The notes under the pieces: generated by a model
Told to the model about the DNA's origin: nothing
The model's database searches: none
The model's input: the letters and a program-made list of their open reading frames with translations, nothing else
Source: Bipolaris cookei
Lineage: Eukaryota; Ascomycota; Dothideomycetes; Pleosporales; Pleosporaceae
Length of the DNA stretch: 64,000 nt
Assembly (NCBI GenBank): GCA_002286855.1
Contig: NRSV01000056.1
Span: 173,555 to 237,554, forward strand
Reading direction: 5' to 3'
Program-made: the position numbers and the translations under genes
Shown here: piece by piece, positions 1-10,223 of the stretch
How the letters are laid out: every line of letters starts with the position of its first letter
Numbering within the stretch: position 1 is the stretch's first letter

Positions 1-2
1 CA

Positions 3-191
3 GTTTCTCCGGTTCAGGGCATGTCTGATATACCGGGAGATGCAGATGGCATTGCCGAGCAGAAGCAAGGCGTGCATCAGCCGAGACGATGGCGCATCCT
101 GATGTATTATATGGATCATACGGTGTTGAGCTTTGAGCTGTCTAAGCCGAGGGAGAGCGAGTCGCCTGATTTGGAGGAGTTAGTTGTGTAG
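3..191 (+). CDS. 3' end of an unidentified gene (partial)
   Basis: An open frame enters the window at position 3 and ends at a TAG at 189-191, giving a 62-residue C-terminal tail. The tail has a basic patch (QPRRWRIL), a short aromatic segment (MYYMDHTVLSFEL) and an acidic end (SPDLEELVV). I do not recognise the family. The gene converges on the DUF1275 gene, whose stop lies 323 bp further on. The body of the gene is outside the window, so no function is proposed. Frame choice rests on the open frame and the end-like composition; confidence is moderate. Confidence 0.5.
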   Translation, partial: VSPVQGMSDIPGDADGIAEQKQGVHQPRRWRILMYYMDHTVLSFELSKPRESESPDLEELVV

Positions 192-514
192 GGCTATTTT
201 CCCTTTTTTTTCTTCGCGTGGAGTATTAAGGTATCACTTGGGTAGGCCGGGAGTCTCGAATTCAGCGTGTCAACCAAGAGCTTTAGTTTTTTTTACATTA
301 ATGGTCTGTAGTTATCACATGTAGTGGTATCATCGACATGAGATGTCTAACAAGGACCAAGGATGTGCCGTATGGTGCACTCTAATATCCGGGATCCAAG
401 TTTTCACACTTGCATGTGAGTCCTAATCAGCGTTAGAAATTTACAGTTCGGTTCCCCGTCAGTAGACGTTCACAGGCCTCTTCGGCACGATGAAGATTTG
501 ACCTTGCCCATACT
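192..514. other. Intergenic region between convergent genes
   Basis: Shared 3' flanking DNA of two converging genes. T-rich runs (ttttttt near 205 and 288) are the only visible structure; nothing else is seen. Confidence 0.6.
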
Positions 515-1444
515 CTACTCTTCAATCTTCTCCGACTTCCACAATGCCCAGGCAAGAACAGCCATGAGTTTCAGTCCCGCCGCAGTCCACAGGGAGCCCG
601 CAAGGCCTATACTGCTATGCGCAAACAGCCCACCCATACATGCTCCAACGACCAAAGCAAGCGGCGCACCAAGTCTCCTATTACGCTCCACATTCGACAT
701 CTTGAACAACTCCGGGTCGGAAAACAAGTCGCAGTAGTTACTCGTCAGCACCACGCTAGTCAATCCATTATACTTGAGCGCACGCGACGTAACCGCCTGT
801 CCACTTGACTGAAACGCCACCGAAGCAAGCGGAAGCAAGACCTGCCAGTGCAGACCTTCCTTTGTGTTCTTGCCAAACGTAGTAATAGTCGCCGCAAAGA
901 CAATAAACAGCATTTGGAAAGAGTATGAGACAATCAGGACCCAGCGCTTTGCAGGGGAAAAGTAGCGATGGAAGCGCGCAAAGCAAAAGGAACCAGCGCA
1001 GAATGCAGCGATTGATATGCCGGCTTTGATCCAGCGAATGCCCTCGGATGGAGCGACAATGCCTAGGCCTAGGTAGACGGTGTTTCCTATTCACTATATG
1101 AGCTTTTTTGCTTAATCACGTCTCAAGACAATGGAAGGAGTAGTAGGAGTAGTAGGAGTAGTAGGAGTAGTAGAAAGTGTAAAGTCATGTAACTCACCGG
1201 TCTGCATGCTCACAAACGAACCCCAAATAAAAACAGCCGAGCTATCCAGCAACCCCGTAATCATGTAACACAGGATCAAGACTACATCGGCCCAGTTTCT
1301 GTTGACGTTGGTCTGCATGTAGCGTCTCATGCGGTGCATAGTGTGTGTATCCGATTTTCCACCGTCGGCGCCATTTCGGCCGAGGAGAGGTGTTTCTTCG
1401 TCTGCAATGCCGCGCGTGACGTTGCTGGGTGCTGCGGTGCTCAT
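515..1444 (-). CDS. DUF1275 (YoaK-family) integral membrane protein
   Basis: Two exons, 1444-1198 and 1086-515, give 272 residues. The junction restores the family hallmark GSFVSMQTGNTVYLGLG, which fixes the donor (GTGAGT at 1197) and acceptor (ATAG ending at 1087). Family members are multi-pass membrane proteins of unknown function. Here a hydrophilic N-terminus (EETPLLGRNG, a dileucine-like start common in fungal vacuolar or endosomal membrane proteins) precedes several hydrophobic segments: VVLILCYMITGLL, GISIAAFCAGSF, VLIVSYSFQMLFIVFAA, LGAPLALVVGACMGGLFA and LKLMAVLAWALW. The start at 1444 gives MSTAAPSN; an in-frame ATG at 1477 would add 11 residues. The 111-bp intron contains a (TAGGAG/TAG) microsatellite. 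Localisation is inference. Confidence 0.9.
1138..1174. repeat. AGTAGTAGG microsatellite inside the DUF1275 intron
   Basis: About four copies of a 9-bp unit (agtagtagg, pyrimidine-rich on the coding strand) fill the central part of the intron at 1087-1197. Length changes here would alter intron size only. Confidence 0.85.
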
Positions 1445-2106
1445 GATTTGAGCGCTTGCGCGTGGGGGTCCAAACAAAGAGAGATAGAGAGAAAGAGAAT
1501 AGGGAGAAGAGAAAGAGGGCGGTTAGATCGGGGGGTTGTTCCTTTGAAAAACAAGGCGCAGAAAGGACGGTATTAGTAGGAAGGCTTTATGTTGGCTTGA
1601 AAGAGCAAGATTGCCAGGCTTATTTCTTGCTTGCTTGAACGCTATCGGGACAGACGGGAAGCCGGTTGGCGGTTATGTAGATCGTTCAGGAACCTAGACT
1701 CAAGCTTCGGTTAAGGTTGTTCAAGCTTCGCTGTGTGGAGTGGCCGGCAATTGCAGGATAGCGCAGGAAGAGGTGTGGCTGACTGGTGTAATCTGTGTAG
1801 CAACCTTCCTGTTACGAAGCGAGGGCGCGTTTTAGGTGTACAAGCAATAGCGATTTGTGTGCGGGGAAATGCTTGGAAGGCGGGTCGAGAGACGTGGAAA
1901 AATCGTGGATTGGCGTGTGCGCATTGATGCATGGTGATGAGTGATGTTTAGTTCGAGGTATTCATGGCGTCATCGGAAGTACGGCACTGGGCGACGCGCG
2001 ATGCCAGCCGCCGACATGAAAAGGACGTGTTTTCCGGTTGAAAGAGCAAAAACTCGGGTGCCATTCTCTTCAGTATTGACTATCAATTCGTTCTCTCGAA
2101 GCCACT
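1445..2106. other. Divergent promoter region
   Basis: Lies between the DUF1275 gene (-) and the oxalate decarboxylase gene (+), so it should hold both promoters. A purine-rich run (agagagatagagagaaagag and following) spans about 1478-1525. No clear TATA box was identified. Confidence 0.5.
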
Positions 2107-3622
2107 ATGCATCTTTCATCGTTGCTGGTTGCGCTCAGCTGCTATGGCGGTGCTCTTGCAGCGCCGTTGGAGCAACAAGTACCATTGCCTGGCAATGCAG
2201 GACACCATGCTGGGCCTCACAAGATAACCAACCCGTATAGGCCGGGTGTGAGTGATCCTTATGACAGGAAAGTCGATTCTCAGGGCGACAAGCTCCAGCC
2301 GCTGCCATACGTGAGTATATATATTTGACATGTATCCATGAAGACCACTAACCACTATAACAGCGAAATGACAACGGAGCAAGCGTCCTGGGCCCTCGCA
2401 ACCGCGCGCGTGAACGCCAGAACCCAGATCTCATCCGTCCTCCCAGCACTGACCATGGCGCGATCCCCAACATGCGCTGGTCCTTTGCTGACTCCCATAT
2501 CCGCATCGAGGAGGGCGGTTGGACGCGAGAGACGACTGTCCGCGAGCTTGGTACCAGCAAGGAGCTCGCCGGTGTCAATATGCGTCTTGAAGAAGGCGTC
2601 ATCCGCGAGCTCCACTGGCACAAGGAAGCCGAATGGGCCTACGTGCTCGAAGGCAAAGTCCGTATCACCGCTCTCGACACCGAAGGCGGCAGCTTTGTAG
2701 ACGACCTCGAGAAAGGCGACCTATGGTATTTCCCATCTGGCCACCCGCACTCTCTCCAAGGTCTCAGTCCCAATGGCACCGAGTTCCTCCTCGTCTTCGA
2801 CGACGGCAACTTTTCTGAAGATTCCACCTTCTTGCTCACAGACTGGATGCGCCTGACGCCCAAGTCCGTCCTTGGCGAGAACTTCCGCGTCGCCCCCGAA
2901 GTCTTCAAAGCCATTCCAGACAAGGAAAAATACATCTTCAAGGGCTCCGAGCCCGGTCCCATCGATAAGGAGGTCCCCAGCGACAGCAAGGGCTACAAGA
3001 AATCTAAGCTCCAATTTACCCACAAGATGCTCGCTCAGGAGCCCGTCAACACGACTGGCGGCCAAGTCCGCATCACGGACTCGACAAACTTCCCCATTTC
3101 TAAGACGGTGGCTGCAGCTCACCTGAGAATTCAACCTGGAGCGATTCGCGAAATGCACTGGCACCGTAAGTCGCAATAATCCCCATTCCCTCATTTTGCA
3201 AAAAAAAGAGCGTTGGATTGATCGAAAAAAAGACTAACACATCCCTACCAGCCAACGCAGACGAATGGTCTTTCTTCATCGCCGGTCGCGCCCGTGTCAC
3301 CATTTTCGCCGCCAAGGGCACCGCCCGCACATTCGACTTCCAAGCCGGCGACGTAGGCGTTATCCCCCGCAACATGGGCCATTTCATCGAGAACCTATCT
3401 GACGAGGAAGACGTCGAGGTGCTGGAGATTTTCCGTGCCGACAAATTCCAGGACTTTAGCTTGTTCCAGTGGCTCGGGGAGACACCGCAGAGACTGGTTA
3501 AGGAGCACTTATTTGAGAGTAGTCCCAAGGAGGCCGAGGCGTTTGAGAAGGCGATCCGGGATGCGGAGAGGGATCCGATTAAGGATGTTGATCTTGAAGA
3601 GGAGGATAAGGAGGAGTTGTGA
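2107..3622 (+). CDS. Secreted bicupin oxalate decarboxylase/oxidase
   Basis: Three exons, 2107-2310, 2364-3165 and 3252-3622 (458 residues). The product begins with a signal peptide (MHLSSLLVALSCYGGALAAPLEQ) and has two cupin domains. Each has a Mn-binding cupin motif: ELHWHKEAEWAYVLEGKVRI with the later GDLWYFPSGHPHSLQG in domain 1, and EMHWHPNADEWSFFIAGRARV with GDVGVIPRNMGHFIEN in domain 2. The second motif is split by intron 2, and splicing rebuilds HWHPNADEW exactly, which supports the boundaries. Family members convert oxalate to formate and CO2 (some are oxidases) outside the cell, degrading oxalate made by the fungus or its competitors. The acidic tail (LEEEDKEEL) is a family feature. 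Stand-alone gene, no cluster around it. Decarboxylase versus oxidase activity cannot be told from sequence alone. Confidence 0.95.
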
Positions 3623-6090
3623 GTAGATTGGTGGGTCTTGGGTAGCCTTGCACGTTGTGAGTAAGGGTTTAGTAAGGCATGGCTGACCTTGTCGACATTG
3701 ATGTTTGAACGCGGGATACAACTTTATGTATTGTTGTTCATTTTTTTGGTTCGTAATGTATACAGTTTGGGTTTCATTTACTTGAAAGATTGTTTATATT
3801 TGCAGCGCTATAAACGACACGCAAAAAGCCATGGCTAGATGAGTGATATTTATGGCGGGTTCAAGTCAGATGTCATGCGTATTTTGACTATGCAATCATA
3901 CTAACCCGCCTCGGTATAGTCATTCTTTGCCTATGTGAGCGTTTAGTGTACATGGTCTACTTCGCGGAGGCTCTTAGTGTCCAACCGTTAACATCTCACG
4001 CGGAAGTTATTCATAGGACCGAGATGCCGGGCGATCAAAATATGCTTCTTGGCAATGAGGTAAAAATGGTTTATTCAATAAGATTGCTTACTATCTGCCC
4101 TTGTCATCCCTGGTACACCCGGCCGACATGGTCTGATCGTTAGAAGACACGAGAGCTTACGTTAGTCGTTGGTAACGCGCACTTGAGCACACAACGAGGT
4201 GGATGAGCTTGTTCTACTAGCTACATAGTTCAAATACTGCATCTCTTCCGAGCCACCGGAAATATTCATGGTAATTGTGACTGCCCCAGCATTGGAGTTC
4301 CTGTGGTGGGGTAGCACCATAAGATGCAATCTATTATCCTCTTGAAAAAAGGTTCTACCCCCTGAACGTAATAGGATACACTCAAATAAGGAGTTGGCCA
4401 TCCATGGCGATGGAAGCTGCACGGCACAAAGTTAACTATTTCGTGTGCAGGACCTCCACATTGTGGGAGTATATTGTTAGTTCTTCGGGTAGCGTTGTGC
4501 TGCGGCTCATCACGCCGTTAAAAAGCATGTTTCTAAACATGTACCCCCCCCCCCCACACACACACACGCACGCACATACACACACACACACACCCATATG
4601 TATGTACGCGTGTGCGCTTATCCACAATACGCACGCCTCCAACACTAGTTGTGTATGATGAGTCTCAGCCTCAAGAGGGGCGCCGCTTTCGGATGGCCCA
4701 TCTCGGCACAGGAGTACGGCCGCGCTGACACGGAACTATATTTTATTTAAAAAAAAATCCGTTTCCACCGACATGCTCCCTTAATCAGTGGGCTACTGCT
4801 TGTTGATAGCAATCTATAGAATAAATGGATAACGGAAAGCTTGCATACTCCTACGGAGTGAAGGGGCCAGGTGTCAGTGCGGGATTACCTTCAACCAACC
4901 TAATGGGAAACGATGTTTGATCTACAATTCTAGGGGGGCAAGGACCCGCTGTTTAAAAGCCGTATGGCGCCCATGCTGATAACTGTTGGAAGAGGCACGT
5001 TTAACGCACATCAGGTCAACAAGGTCAGAGGCGAGTGGTACGAATACGCGCGGCTCAGGCATGTGGAGCTGGTTTGATTATAGCGCATGGGGATCGATAC
5101 GCGATTGGAACTAGGTTCGCTACCGCGACTCCTTTTCGAGTGCGCTTGTGAACGGGACAGATAAGTGATGGGATTTTGCTGCTTGGCGGAGTACGAGGTG
5201 ACAATGTGTGTGTGGCGCTGTCAAAAGGGGTGCAGCCGTCAGAGGACATGGCAGCGACCGCCCCGCCCGTGCCTGGTGTGACATGGTGTCGTGATTATTG
5301 GAAGGGTGCGTGTGTTCTGTGTTTACTGCGTAAGTAGTATATGCAGAAGGAGAACAGGGCCGACTGTCATGATGAGATTCGGCGCGCGCGATCCAGACCC
5401 TGAGACGCTAACCCGAACAGTCGCTTCTTGCGGGGTGACGTGACGTTCCCGTCTCAGGGTCCAACAAGCCAGCAAGCGAGCGGGTCCATGGCACTGGAAT
5501 ATTCGTGAAAACTAGGCTGCATCCAGCTCGTCCGGCCTTGGCAGTGAATTCAATCAATTTGACTGGGCCGGCTCACCTCCATGTTGGGGTCGAGGCGCTT
5601 GGCAGAGATTGTGCTCCCTTGGACCTGCCTAGAGCGAGCCCGTTCGCTGTTGGAGGCGTGTTGTGCAGGTGGGTGGCTATCTGCGCCTGGCCGCCGCAAA
5701 ATTGGTCTCCGCTTGTGCAAGATTGTAATTCGCCTCCACAAGCCCCAGCGTTCCCAGTGAACCGTCCTGCACTCGGCACGCGCGCCATAACGGGTCCGTC
5801 GTAAGCCTCCACGTCCTTAGTCCGGGCTATGCTACGACGCATTGAGCGTCTCCTTGGAGTTTCAAGTCATTGGCACATTCCCCTCTCTCGCGTGCATGTG
5901 CCTGCCAGTAAACTCGTGTACCGCAACTCAGCCCCCTTCGATGGAAACGCTCCAGAAGCTGCCAGGGCCATGACCCGTGCACACGGCGCGGACGGGATGT
6001 CTCCCTAAAGGCTTTGATTCTCTCCTTGGTTTTGCGGGAGCACAGTCGGTCTGCCGTGTCCGTATATATCCTGCTGTCCCACTGATTAGC
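3623..6090. other. Long intergenic region without a supported gene
   Basis: About 2.5 kb between the oxalate decarboxylase and the desaturase. It contains a poly-C/CA microsatellite (4544-4593) and a short minus-strand open frame at 4162-4422 (86 codons) with no recognised domain. The last 700 bp before the desaturase are GC-richer and probably promoter. No transposon ends or RNA genes were seen. Confidence 0.5.
4544..4593. repeat. Poly-C / CA microsatellite
   Basis: A run of 12 C followed by interrupted CA repeats (cacacacacgcacgcacatacacacacaca). Confidence 0.9.
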
Positions 6091-8099
6091 ATGTCCGTCA
6101 ACTCTCACCATCCCCAACCAGCGCCAGCAAAGAAAAAAATGTCGCGACACAGGATCATCGCCCCGGCGGAAATCGAGCGACAGATTGCCCAAGGCGAACC
6201 GATTGTAATTCACGAGGGCTACGTCCTGAATCTTGAAGAATGGATTGACAAGCATCCGGGTGGCCGTCTCGCCATCCTACATATGGTGGGCAGAGATGCG
6301 ACCGATGAAATCAACATGTATGTAGTGCAGAGGACGTCCTAATATATACCAACCGTAGCCCCATCGGATCCAATTAGTGCCGATGGTCCGGTTACACCAT
6401 GTGGCGGGATGGCTGTGGAAGGGTTGTGTAAGCATTTCCGCGTCGATCATAGGCTGACTTGACGCCAGCTACCACTCCAATAGGGCGCTGCTCATGATGA
6501 AAAAGCACCGCATCGGTCGCGTCCAGTTGCCTTGGGCCAACCTCGAGCCTCCAATTCGCTCGCCCAACTACTACAAGAATCTTGAAGAGAAGAAGCGAGT
6601 GGGTGCCGCTCCTGAGACTGAGAGGCAACGACGCGGTAAAAGTGTCGACTTGGGATCTGTGGGTCACTTCTATCTATCACTCTTATATCGAGCCGGACTG
6701 ACATGCAGCCAAGGCCGCCGCTATCATTAGCAAAAAATTGATTGGAAAATCAGACACTTGTGTATTCAGACCAAGCAGCAGGCCTGCTAGCGATCCGGAA
6801 AAGATTTCATTAATCGAAGATGATGCCGAGACCTCGATCATCACTGCCCAGGAAGAGAAGAGGAGACACCGTGAGCAATATGCCACTGAGCAAGAAAGAC
6901 TAGAAATAGAAGAGGGTATCCGCGAGAACCCTTCGCTCGACGTCGAAACGCAAAAAGCTATTATCGAAGATTACCGCGCTTTGCATCAACAGATCAAGGA
7001 CGAAGGTCTTTACCAATGTCGTTATTCCGAATATGCCAAAGAGTCGATACGATACGCCTTCCTTTTCGCTGCTTTTGCCAGCCTACTGTACATCAAGTGG
7101 TACCTTACATCAGCCATCTTCCTGGGTCTATTCTGGGTATGAACCGCAACTCTTTCACGATACCAGCAAACGCTAATTCATCTGCAGCAACAAATCATGT
7201 TCACAGCACATGACGCCGGTCACCGCGGAATCACAGGAAACTTCGTTGCCGATACCCTTATCGGTGCTTTCATTGCAGACTTTTGCTGTGGCCTTAGTAT
7301 CGGCTGGTGGAAATCCAGCCATAACGTGCACCATCTCATCACAAACATGCCGGAGCACGACCCAGATATCCAGAACATCCCTCTGTTCTCCACATCTCCT
7401 ACCTACATTAAGTCCATCCTTTCATCCTTCTACAACTTCCAGTTTGTATGGGATGCCGCGTGCGATTTCTTGGTTCCCTACCAAAAGTACTTCTACTACC
7501 CGATTATGGGATTGGCACGATTCAACTTGTACTTCCTCGGCTGGTTACATCTCTGCTCACCTCGCGCGGCTCAACTAGGTGCAGCTTGGTGGACGCGCCA
7601 CGTCGAGCTTGTCTTCATGTGCTGTTACTGGTATCTCTTTGGCTACCTCCTTGTCTGGGTGACACTTCCCACATGGCCAATCCGCATTGGCTTTGTCCTG
7701 ATTTCGCACCTTGTCACCATGGTTCTCCACGTCCAGATTACCCTCTCCCATTGGGGAATGCCCACCTCCGATCTTGGCCCCACCGAGTCTTTCCCGCAAC
7801 GCCAAATGCGTACTACCATGGATGTTGAATGCCCGCCATGGCTCGACTGGTTCCATGGTGGTCTGCAGTTCCAAGCCGTCCACCATCTCTTTCCCCGTGT
7901 TCCTCGTCACAACCTTCGCAGAGGCCAAGAGCTAGTCCGCGAGTTCTCAGCAAAGACGGGTATCAAGTACCACTGCTACGGCTTTGTCGAGGGCAACAAG
8001 GTAGTCATTAGCCGCCTAGAGCAGGTTTCACAAATGGTGAAAATCATGGTCGATTGCCAAAAGTACATGGCTGAGACTGGCGAGAGCGGATTACATTAA
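6091..8099 (+). CDS. Delta-8 sphingolipid desaturase (cytochrome b5 fusion)
   Basis: Four exons: 6091-6317, 6469-6662, 6709-7136 and 7188-8099 (586 residues). The N-terminal cytochrome b5 domain carries the haem motif HPGGRLAILHMVGRDATDEI. The desaturase domain has three histidine boxes: HDAGHRG, HNVHH and the QAVHH variant box typical of front-end desaturases, with membrane segments between them (YAFLFAAFASLLY, HVELVFMCCYWYLFGYLLVWVTL). Front-end b5 desaturases of this type in fungi insert the delta-8 double bond into the long-chain base of glucosylceramides at the ER; that assignment follows from family knowledge. Exon 2/3 uses a weaker donor (GTCACT at 6663), forced by frame: the stronger GTGGGT four bases upstream would break it. 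Start 6091 (MSVNSHH) is chosen; 6139 (MSRHR) is an alternative. Confidence 0.9.
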
Positions 8100-9625
8100 G
8101 TTACGCGCGGGCGCGAGAGAAACGCTACCTTTTTCTTGTTTGGAGGGTAGATTTTATGATGTGGCGTTTGTTTAAAAAACTTTTACTCATTTTGTAATTA
8201 TACGAAAAGTAAGCATAGAGGGGACTTGCAAAATGAAACGAAGATTCCATGTCAGATTCCATCTTGAAAAACTTTGATTGGATAGAAATACTTGTTCATC
8301 TTGATGTTAACTCAAATTACAATGATCGGAACGCCGAAGACGAAACAAAGGTATATGTATGTTCGGTATCGAGACTATCTCCCACTAAGCCTTATTAGTT
8401 ATGGGTAGGATATCCTTGTACCCCATACACATAAACTATCGTGCCCTGATGGACCTAGCTAGTCGCAACTTTGCCCCTGATTACTTTGGGAACTTGGGGG
8501 ATAAAAGCTTCTAAGTTATTTTTATCTTCACCTAACTATCGCGCCTGTTAGACCATTAGCCAACCTCTTAGATGCTACCAGACGCGCTTACGTTCGCTTC
8601 TTTAGATGAGACCCCATGCTGAAGTGTCCAATCTACCGCAATAAAAGCAATTTAACTGGAACTTTCTCTACGGATTTTATACCTTTTCTTTCACTCAACC
8701 TGTTAGACCATTGGCATCAACGCATCATGATATCCCAAGGTGCCATAGCGTGGACCTACCCCAAGACCAAAGTGTCAGGAATATGGACATGAATTCGATC
8801 CTATCCAGATATTAACGCCCTGCAGTAAAGACCCAGTTTCCGAAAATCATAATTCATGTCAAAAACAGAGAAACCTAAACCTATCGATTGTGGTAACTAC
8901 TCATGCAGAATTGACCACGGACAGGCTGCTGATTGATCGAAAGGCAGGCACAACGATGGCTTATCGGTGGTACCTGCGTTAGCTTTCCAGTTTCCCTCGG
9001 TGTTTGTGAGCTAACACTCCGTCAGGGGTTTGTTTTGTGTTCGGTACCATGGCTATGTGTGCCAAGTGTTTGGTGATATTCAATCAGCCATGCACTGGAG
9101 GCTCAGCGGTGCGGACCTTTCTACCGATTTCTTCAATGATCTGATTTTGCCTTAGCTACCCCCAGTTTTTTTCTACCTTTCCTTTCGACCGCAGGGTCGG
9201 TTTTCGTTTCCCGCTGACACCACCTTCATTAATCCACCGCCTCATCCCACACGCCAAGCATCAAGACGACCCCAAAAGGCTCCGCCATGGTGCCACAGCG
9301 TCACATTCGGTAAATCAGCCTATTCAGTGAGGCATTCCGCCAGCCATTAACCCTGTAGAGCAAGTTTTCTGGATTTTCTACGGAACTTGAGTACCCAGAT
9401 GTCCTTCGCCAAGGCCATTCGCCGCCTTGGCTCTGCGCCCAGGCATGCATGTATATGCCACCCGACAGAGAGGATATAAAAATTTCGATCCATAGGTGCT
9501 GGAATGTTTCTTCTCTCTTTACTACCTTGTATGAGACAGCCGACCTCGAGTTGCTTAACACATCTTTCGTTAGACATATAAGCTCAACTCGACAAGTCCA
9601 ACCCAATCGTTACTATACAGTAAAT
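8100..9625. other. Intergenic region with promoter of the small GPI-type protein
   Basis: AT-rich 3' flank of the desaturase followed by a promoter. A TATA-like element (TATAAAAA) is at 9475-9482, about 145 bp before the next ATG. No gene was seen in the remainder. Confidence 0.5.
9475..9482 (+). promoter_or_regulatory. TATA-like element
   Basis: TATAAAAA lies 144 bp upstream of the ATG at 9626 and is the best TATA match in this promoter. Its use is inferred from position only. Confidence 0.45.
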
Positions 9626-10223
9626 ATGAGGTTCTCAATCACCCTTCTTCTCGCTGCAGCGGCGGCAGTCGTCGCTCAAGACACAGTCTCTGCTCCTGCT
9701 AGTGATTGCGAACCCCACGGTGACCACTGGTGAACAGATTCCTCTCATAATGTCCAGTAACACAAAGCTAACTCCGAAAAGGCACTGCGCCGACGGCGTC
9801 CCAGAACCCACTACTCCTCCTACCCCCGAGCAGCTCGCCAGCTTCTCTGCTGCCGAAGCCTCCGAGGACTCCACTCCCGCTTCTGCCATCGCCTCGAGGA
9901 CTTCTTCCGGAACTGTCTTCGTCACTCCTTCTTCAACTCACTCCCACGACGACGATGACCACGACGACGACGATCACGTGGCAACCGCCAGCACATGCGA
10001 GCCCCACGGCGACCACTGGCACTGCCCCTCTGGTGTTGCAGAGCCAACCGCTCCCCCTGCTGAGACCGTCTCTGGTACTACCACCACTTCTGGCGCCCCT
10101 TCTGGCGCCCCCTCTGGCGCCTCGTCTGCTAGCCAGGCTCCTCAGCAGACTGGTAACGCTGCCGCTCAAATTGGTGCTGGCCAGGTTGTTGCTCTCATTG
10201 GTGCTGCTGCTTACTTCCTGTAA
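9626..10223 (+). CDS. Small secreted, GPI-type protein with duplicated CEPHGDHWHC motif
   Basis: Two exons, 9626-9729 and 9782-10223 (181 residues). A signal peptide (MRFSITLLLAAAAAVVAQ) is followed by two copies of a unit of about 23 residues built on CEPHGDHWHC, then GVPEPT or GVAEPT and prolines. They are separated by a Ser/Thr-rich linker and an Asp/His run (SHDDDDHDDDDH). The C-terminus is Ser/Ala/Gly-rich and ends in a hydrophobic tail (VVALIGAAAYFL), as in GPI-anchored wall proteins. Intron 1 splits the Trp codon of the first motif; splicing restores a motif identical to the intact second copy, which strongly supports the boundaries. Each motif has two Cys and three His in ten residues, and the acidic/His run adds more ligands, so metal binding at the cell surface is likely but inferred. 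I do not recognise a named family. Confidence 0.85.

Noticed and set aside
4162..4422. 86-codon minus-strand frame (ends SLCAQVRVTND)
   Set aside because: Moderately protein-like but no signal peptide, domain or splice partner could be found; not enough to call a gene.
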